From Firmicutes bacterium ADurb.Bin467 (lineage in GTDB: Bacteria > Bacillota > Clostridia > Christensenellales > Aristaeellaceae), in contig MWAC01000265.1 in the NCBI GenBank assembly GCA_002068815.1, positions 1 through 10,174 of the forward strand: DNA of 10,174 bases. Direction: 5' to 3'. The translations under genes and the position numbers were made by a program. Positions 7,279 to 10,174 of the stretch are shown in pieces. The notes below the pieces were generated by a model, which saw only the letters and a program-made list of their open reading frames with translations, was not told the DNA's origin and made no database searches. How positions within the stretch are numbered: the first letter of the stretch is position 1; the number at the start of each line of letters is the position of its first letter.

Positions 7279-7307
7279 ATATTACACCCGTATCGCCAAT
7301 ATGTCAA
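7279..7307 (-). promoter_or_regulatory. Promoter of the binding-protein/liv/dehydrogenase operon
   Basis: On the minus strand, -35 TTGACA (7307-7302, perfect) and -10 TAATAT (7284-7279, consensus at four of six positions including the key A2 and T6) are separated by exactly 17 bp, with TG directly before the -10. The -10 is overlapped by GGGTGTAATAT, also found over the regulator's own -10, so the promoter may be repressed by that regulator. Confidence 0.8.
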
Positions 7308-7423
7308 GCACAAATATAGGGAAAATTTCTAGAAAACCGAAGTGCGCGCTCCGGAACTGGAAAACTGTTGCACTTCAGAGAATATCAGGCAGGGTTTATT
7401 TGACACTGTGAAATGCACGAGGG

Positions 7424-7460
7424 CAAAAAATGGCGCGCGCCGATTCGCGGATGCCGCGCC
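7424..7460 (-). terminator. Intrinsic terminator after the GntR gene
   Basis: On the minus strand, arms GGCGCG and CGCGCC (7460-7455 and 7437-7432) enclose an internal CCG-CGAAT-CGG hairpin and are followed by A then six T (7430-7425). This sits about 33 nt after the regulator's stop and before the next promoter, and should insulate the two units. The outer stem can also fold on itself as GGCGCGCGCC, so the exact pairing is uncertain. Confidence 0.6.
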
Positions 7461-7492
7461 GTGGGAGGATTTACCGGATGTGGGAGGATATA

Positions 7493-8203
7493 CTAGATAT
7501 AGAAATAATCGGAATACCGCTCGACGAGCACGTCCATTCGGTTCTGGAATCGCGTGACGTGGCTGCGGATCAGGCTGTGCGCGTCGGTCGGAAGCTGCGA
7601 GCGGTACGCGACGGCGCTGAATATCTGCCGGTGCTCCTCATAGCTCTGCCGGTCGATCTCCTCGAACGCGCCCTCGCGCCGGGCGAGGTAGCGCACGCGG
7701 TCGAAGTGCGTCAGCATCTTGCGTATCTGCGCGTAGGCGTTGCCGCGGTTCGCCGCGTAGTACAGGAGCATGTGGAAGTCGTCGTCGATCTCGTTGAACT
7801 CGTTCAGCGGGTTCCCGGCCGCGAGCACGCGCTGCTGCTCGTTGATGTTGAGCAGCATCCTGTGCATCAGGGATGTCGAGAGGTTGCCCATCGAGATCAA
7901 AATCAGCTCCGGCTCGATGCAGGTGCGGATGAACAGGCCGTCGTTGACGCGCGCGAGGTCGATCTTCGAGACCCGCGATTCCTTGCGCGGCAATATGTCG
8001 ATCAGCGTCTCGTCCCTGAGCCGCATGACCGCCTCGTGCACCGGCGTCCTCGAGATTTCGAGCTCCTCCGCGATGTCCGCCTCGACGATCGGCGTCGACG
8101 GGAGCAGATCGAGCTTCATGATCCGGTCCCGGAGCACGCGATAGGCAAAGCTCCCGTAGCTTTCGTTTTCCCGGATGCGGTAGCGCCCGTTTTCGCCGAC
8201 CAT
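7493..8203 (-). CDS. GntR-family transcriptional regulator, FCD subclass
   Basis: A 236-residue DNA-binding regulator. The N-terminal winged helix-turn-helix spans about 16-80, with EADIAEELEISRTPVHEAVMRL (split across 41-62) as the recognition region. The C-terminal FCD all-helical domain shows its metal/effector ligands: Asp140 and His144 (DxxxH), His191 (EEHRQIF) and His215 (SHVTRF). FCD regulators such as FadR, UxuR, ExuR and LldR sense organic and sugar acids. ATG 8203 is chosen because an upstream TTG at 8266 lies in the -35 box; the ribosome site (GGGGTG) is weak. It has its own consensus promoter, is followed by a terminator, and directly precedes the transporter/dehydrogenase operon, its probable target (inference). 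Ligand probably the imported acid or a catabolite. Confidence 0.93.
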   Translation of the reverse strand: MVGENGRYRIRENESYGSFAYRVLRDRIMKLDLLPSTPIVEADIAEELEISRTPVHEAVMRLRDETLIDILPRKESRVSKIDLARVNDGLFIRTCIEPELILISMGNLSTSLMHRMLLNINEQQRVLAAGNPLNEFNEIDDDFHMLLYYAANRGNAYAQIRKMLTHFDRVRYLARREGAFEEIDRQSYEEHRQIFSAVAYRSQLPTDAHSLIRSHVTRFQNRMDVLVERYSDYFYI

Positions 8204-8231
8204 GTCCACACACCCCGTCCATTTCGAACTT

Positions 8232-8242
8232 GGGTGTATTAT
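8232..8242 (+). promoter_or_regulatory. Candidate regulator operator GGGTGTAWTAT (copy over gntR -10)
   Basis: GGGTGTATTAT reads on the plus strand over the regulator's -10. A copy differing at one base, GGGTGTAATAT, reads on the minus strand at 7289-7279 over the operon -10. The AT part is expected from the -10 boxes, but the GGGTGTA part is not. The motif is not clearly palindromic, unlike most GntR sites, so this is tentative. Confidence 0.3.
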
Positions 8243-8266
8243 AACATCGCCGGCTTTCCGTGTCAA
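8238..8266 (-). promoter_or_regulatory. Consensus sigma70/SigA promoter of the GntR regulator
   Basis: On the minus strand, a perfect TTGACA (8266-8261) and a perfect TATAAT (8243-8238) are exactly 17 bp apart, with an extended-10 TG one base upstream of the -10. Transcription would start near 8231, giving a leader under 30 nt to the ATG at 8203. A fully consensus promoter normally needs repression; the GGGTGTATTAT motif across the -10 is a candidate site for autorepression. Confidence 0.88.
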
Positions 8267-8281
8267 ACGGGGGGCGGAGCG

Positions 8282-8310
8282 TTGACGCCCGGGGCATTTT
8301 GGGATACGAT
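8282..8310 (+). promoter_or_regulatory. Possible divergent plus-strand promoter without an evident gene
   Basis: TTGACG (8282-8287) and TACGAT (8305-8310) are 17 bp apart on the plus strand. About 14 nt further is GGGGAGG (8325-8331), then an ATG at 8335. The frame from that ATG gives only a 69-residue arginine-rich peptide lying antisense to the NTF2-like gene, so no real product is supported. Confidence 0.3.
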
Positions 8311-8365
8311 GGGGGCAAACAGGCGGGGAGGTGCATGCGGTCTGTTTTGTTATGCGATCCCCGGC

Positions 8366-8914
8366 CTACGGCAGAAACCCCGTATAGGCGTTCAACCCCT
8401 CGTCGGACTGTATGCTCTCGATGCGCCAGAACGCGCCGTCCTCCTCGACGGTCAGCGTCGCGAGGTACGTTCCCGCGGGGCCGGTCGACGTCGCGGTCTC
8501 GAACGCGAGCTCGACCTCCGCGCGCGAGTCGCCGAGCGGATTGATCTTGAGGATCTCGTAGCGTTCGACCCATGGGCTCGAGACGCCGGTCACCCAGTTC
8601 GGGAACGTCCGGTCGAGGTCGGCGGCGTAGGTCTCCCGCAAATCCTCGTCCATGACCGAGTACTGCAGGGCGGCGCTGCGCTGCCGGAGCCCCTCGGCCC
8701 AGACGGTCGCCGCGGCCTCCGGGCCCGCGACGCCGACGGAATCCATCGCCTCCATCAGGAGCTGGCTCCGGACCGAGTAGATGTTTCGCGCGCCGGCGGC
8801 CGCGGTCGTGGCCCCGGGCACGAGCCCCGTCGCGCACGCGAGTATCGTGATCCCCCACAGCGCGACCGCAAAAAACGCGCTCCATCGGGCAAGTCCCGTC
8901 GGCGGCCTGGACAT
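8366..8914 (-). CDS. Small membrane-anchored or lipoprotein with NTF2-like domain, function unknown
   Basis: A 182-residue protein. A basic start (MSRPPTGLAR) precedes a hydrophobic segment (about 11-34) containing ILAC, with Cys27 as a possible though imperfect lipobox, so it is probably exported and anchored to the outer face. The rest looks like an NTF2/SnoaL-like fold: helical WAEGLRQRSAALQYSVM, then WVTGVSSPWVERYEI, then strands AEVELAFETAT, AGTYLATLTVEEDG and FWRIESI. The WVTGVSSPWV-type segment recalls extracytoplasmic domains of clostridial proteins, as I remember them; no enzymatic residues are evident. ATG 8914 has GGGGAG 4 nt upstream. It stands alone between a terminator-like hairpin and the regulator promoter. 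Hypothetical; the fold assignment is moderate. Confidence 0.75.
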   Translation of the reverse strand: MSRPPTGLARWSAFFAVALWGITILACATGLVPGATTAAAGARNIYSVRSQLLMEAMDSVGVAGPEAAATVWAEGLRQRSAALQYSVMDEDLRETYAADLDRTFPNWVTGVSSPWVERYEILKINPLGDSRAEVELAFETATSTGPAGTYLATLTVEEDGAFWRIESIQSDEGLNAYTGFLP

Positions 8915-8942
8915 GTCGCTCCCCGCTTTCCCGTTTTTCTCA

Positions 8943-8948
8943 AGTATA
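8943..8948 (-). promoter_or_regulatory. Candidate -10 box for the NTF2-like gene
   Basis: TATACT on the minus strand lies about 28 nt upstream of the ATG and just after the terminator-like hairpin, the expected place for this gene's promoter. No recognisable -35 is found at 16-18 bp, so it may be weak, activator-dependent or coincidental. Confidence 0.3.
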
Positions 8949-8974
8949 CGCGCCCCTTCGCGCCTTTAGCCCTC

Positions 8975-9007
8975 ATAAGAAGAAGCGACCCGGCAAGCCG
9001 GATCGCC
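8975..9007 (-). terminator. Terminator-like hairpin closing the TRAP transcription unit
   Basis: The second 23-bp repeat folds on the minus strand into a hairpin of about ten pairs, with one G-U pair and a CUUG loop, followed at once by UUCUUCUUAU. This fits an intrinsic terminator for transcripts coming from the TRAP gene through the hairpin array. Confidence 0.55.
8985..9007 (-). repeat. 23-bp direct repeat, copy next to the NTF2-like gene
   Basis: Identical to 9236-9258. Each copy is itself an inverted repeat. Read as minus-strand RNA the single mismatch becomes a G-U pair and the loop is CUUG, whereas the plus strand has an A-C mismatch, so the RNA is probably made from the minus strand. 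Confidence 0.85.
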
Positions 9008-9235
9008 CAGATCATCAACAAAGTACTGTTTTCCCCCAGAGATGCATGAAGGGATCGAAGTCCCTTCATTTTCAATCCGCAGGCGGCGGCGTGTACGCCG
9101 CCGAGGAGCGGAGCTTGTCTCCGCTTCCTTGCAGGATTTCTGGCCGTGGCGCGACAGCGCCACAAGAAATCCTGAATTCCGAGAAATGCAATCCTGCATT
9201 TCTCGGACAGCGTGGCGACTTTGTCGACACGCTGG

Positions 9236-9258
9236 GCGACCCGGCAAGCCGGATCGCC
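9236..9258 (-). repeat. 23-bp direct repeat, copy next to the TRAP gene
   Basis: Identical to 8985-9007, 251 bp apart. It forms the same CUUG-loop hairpin on the minus-strand RNA but has no U tract after it, so only the distal copy is terminator-like. The two copies bound the hairpin array exactly. Confidence 0.85.
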
Positions 9259-9276
9259 TCTATTCGCCTTCGGACG

Positions 9277-10174
9277 TTATCCCATCCCCAGCGCCCTCGG
9301 CAGCCACATCGAGATCGCCGGGATGTACGTGACGAACATCAGCCCCGCGACCATCACGCCGTACAGCGGCAGCATGCGCAGGCTCGTGCGCTCGATCGGC
9401 GTCTTGCCGACCGCGCAGCCGACGAACAGCGCGGAGCCGACCGGCGGCGTGCACAGCCCGATCGCGAGGTTGTAGATCATGATGATGCCGAAGTGCACAG
9501 GGCTCAGCCCGATCGTCGGCCCCGTGACGACCGGCAGGAGGATCGGCGTCATGATCATGATCAGCGGCGCCATGTCCATGAAGCACCCGAGCACGAGCAG
9601 CAGCACGTTGATGATCAGCAGCAGCAGGTACTTGTTCGTCGTCACCGTCGTCAGGAACGAGGTCAGCATGTCCGGCACCCGGAGCACCACCATCATGAAC
9701 GCGAACGCCTTCGCGACCGAGATCAGGGTCAGCACGATCGCGAGCGTCTTGAGCGCGTTTTTGAACACCTGCCCGATGTCCCGGAGCTTCGCCGTGCGGA
9801 ACACGAAGTAGGTGAGTATGAACGTGTAGATGCAGGCGACGGCGGCCGCCTCGGTCGCGGTGAACACGCCCGCCGCCATGCCGCCCATGATGATGACGAG
9901 CGTCATCATCGGCAGAATCGCGTCCACGACGATCCGGAGCCTATGCCCCTTCGCCGCGCCGGTTCCCTTCGGGAAGTTAAACTTCTTTCGCACGAGGAAG
10001 CAGTAGAACATGATCAGAAGGCCCATCATGATGCCGGGCAGCGCGCCCGCCAGGAACAGCGAGCCGATCGTGACGCCGCCGCCCGCGGCCAGCGCGTAGA
10101 TGACCATGTTGTGGCTGGGCGGGATGAGCAGGCCCTGGCACGCGGTGGACACGGTCAGGCCGACCGCGAAGTCC
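9277..10174 (-). CDS. dctM: TRAP transporter large permease, DctM family (N-terminal part beyond window)
   Basis: The membrane pore subunit of a TRAP transporter, which uses an ion gradient and a separate binding protein to import organic or sugar acids. The visible 298 C-terminal residues are polytopic, with the family signatures LLIPPSHNMVIYALAAGG, SLFLAGALPG, GVFTATEAAAVA, GCFMDMAPLIMIMTPILLP and HFGIIMIYNLAIGLCTPPVG. Members are usually about 430 residues, so some 130 are missing to the right. An in-frame GTG at 10152 is not the start: the family homology continues upstream of it (the codons before it read DFAVGLT). The gene stops with TAA 18 nt before the hairpin array. DctP/DctQ partners are not in view; the substrate is unknown. 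The SHN after IPP differs from the common IPPSIPMV and may mark a substrate subgroup (inference). Confidence 0.93.
   Translation of the reverse strand, partial: DFAVGLTVSTACQGLLIPPSHNMVIYALAAGGGVTIGSLFLAGALPGIMMGLLIMFYCFLVRKKFNFPKGTGAAKGHRLRIVVDAILPMMTLVIIMGGMAAGVFTATEAAAVACIYTFILTYFVFRTAKLRDIGQVFKNALKTLAIVLTLISVAKAFAFMMVVLRVPDMLTSFLTTVTTNKYLLLLIINVLLLVLGCFMDMAPLIMIMTPILLPVVTGPTIGLSPVHFGIIMIYNLAIGLCTPPVGSALFVGCAVGKTPIERTSLRMLPLYGVMVAGLMFVTYIPAISMWLPRALGMG

Larger units (their letters stand above)
8985..9258 (-). other. Tandem hairpin array (structured non-coding element)
   Basis: About 274 bp, mostly self-complementary. Stems in plus coordinates: 9236-9258 (repeat hairpin), 9208-9234 (7 bp CAGCGTG/CACGCTG plus 4 inner bp), 9179-9206 (12 bp, CCGAGAAATGCA arm), 9132-9174 (10 bp CAGGATTTCT/AGAAATCCTG enclosing a 7-bp GTGGCGC/GCGCCAC stem), 9107-9125 (7 bp AGCGGAG/CTCCGCT), 9084-9103 (8 bp CGGCGGCG/CGCCGCCG), 9046-9069 (9 bp ATGAAGGGA/TCCCTTCAT), then a less structured spacer, and 8985-9007 (repeat hairpin plus U tract). 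It starts 18 nt after the TRAP stop codon. It matches no RNA family I know. It could be a 3' UTR stabiliser or terminator cassette, a small RNA, or a non-autonomous dispersed repeat. Confidence 0.7.

Noticed and set aside
7400..7405. TTGACA on the plus strand near the regulator terminator
   Set aside because: No acceptable -10 lies 16-18 bp downstream and no plus-strand gene follows.
8204..8266. TTG at 8266 as the regulator start
   Set aside because: It lies inside the -35 box of a perfect promoter whose transcript begins near 8231, so this codon would not be transcribed.
8335..8544. A 69-residue plus-strand protein behind the divergent promoter
   Set aside because: The ribosome site and ATG look good, but the peptide is an arginine-rich antisense shadow of the NTF2-like gene.
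7430..9049. A 539-codon plus-strand frame across regulator, promoter and NTF2-like gene
   Set aside because: It reads through two antisense genes and an intergenic promoter region, with no family resemblance.
8985..9258. CRISPR-like array
   Set aside because: Only two repeat copies exist, 251 bp apart, and the sequence between is hairpins rather than regular spacers; no cas genes are nearby.

Overview
The window is almost entirely one-directional: every convincing gene lies on the minus strand, so transcription runs from right to left. Most of it is GC-rich (about two thirds G+C in lines counted by hand). The gene content (a LivHMGF-type ABC transporter, a TRAP permease, an FCD-subclass GntR regulator, textbook sigma70/SigA promoters, strong GGAGG ribosome sites) suggests an anaerobic bacterium living on organic and sugar acids. 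The small NTF2-like protein reminds me of clostridial proteins, so an uncultured Clostridia-like organism is my first guess. The binding protein lacks a lipobox cysteine, which leaves a diderm such as a Synergistota member possible. The phylum is not settled by the sequence.

Layout in transcription order: (1) 10174-9277, C-terminal two thirds of a TRAP large permease (DctM family), cut by the window edge. (2) 9258-8975, a dense array of RNA hairpins bounded by two identical 23-bp hairpin-forming direct repeats; the last one is followed by a U-rich tract and looks like a terminator. (3) 8914-8366, a small anchored NTF2-like protein. (4) 8266-8238, a perfect consensus promoter driving an FCD-GntR regulator (8203-7493) that ends at an intrinsic terminator. 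(5) A second strong promoter (7307-7279) and a leader of about 150 nt, then a tight operon: solute-binding protein, an intercistronic hairpin, livH, livM, livG, livF, a zinc-dependent sugar-acid/polyol dehydrogenase of the RspB/LgoD type, and a KduD-like short-chain dehydrogenase. (6) 633-1, a lower-GC fragment of a RhuM-family gene whose ATG overlaps the stop codon of the preceding dehydrogenase.

Working model (inference): the regulator senses an organic acid and controls the operon. The binding protein and LivHMGF import the compound, and the two dehydrogenases oxidise or interconvert it. That would make this 'branched-chain amino acid' transporter a carrier for a sugar acid or related hydroxy compound. 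An 11-bp motif overlapping the -10 boxes of both the regulator and operon promoters is a candidate operator. The features most worth follow-up are the hairpin array, the transporter/dehydrogenase coupling, and the abrupt rhuM junction.
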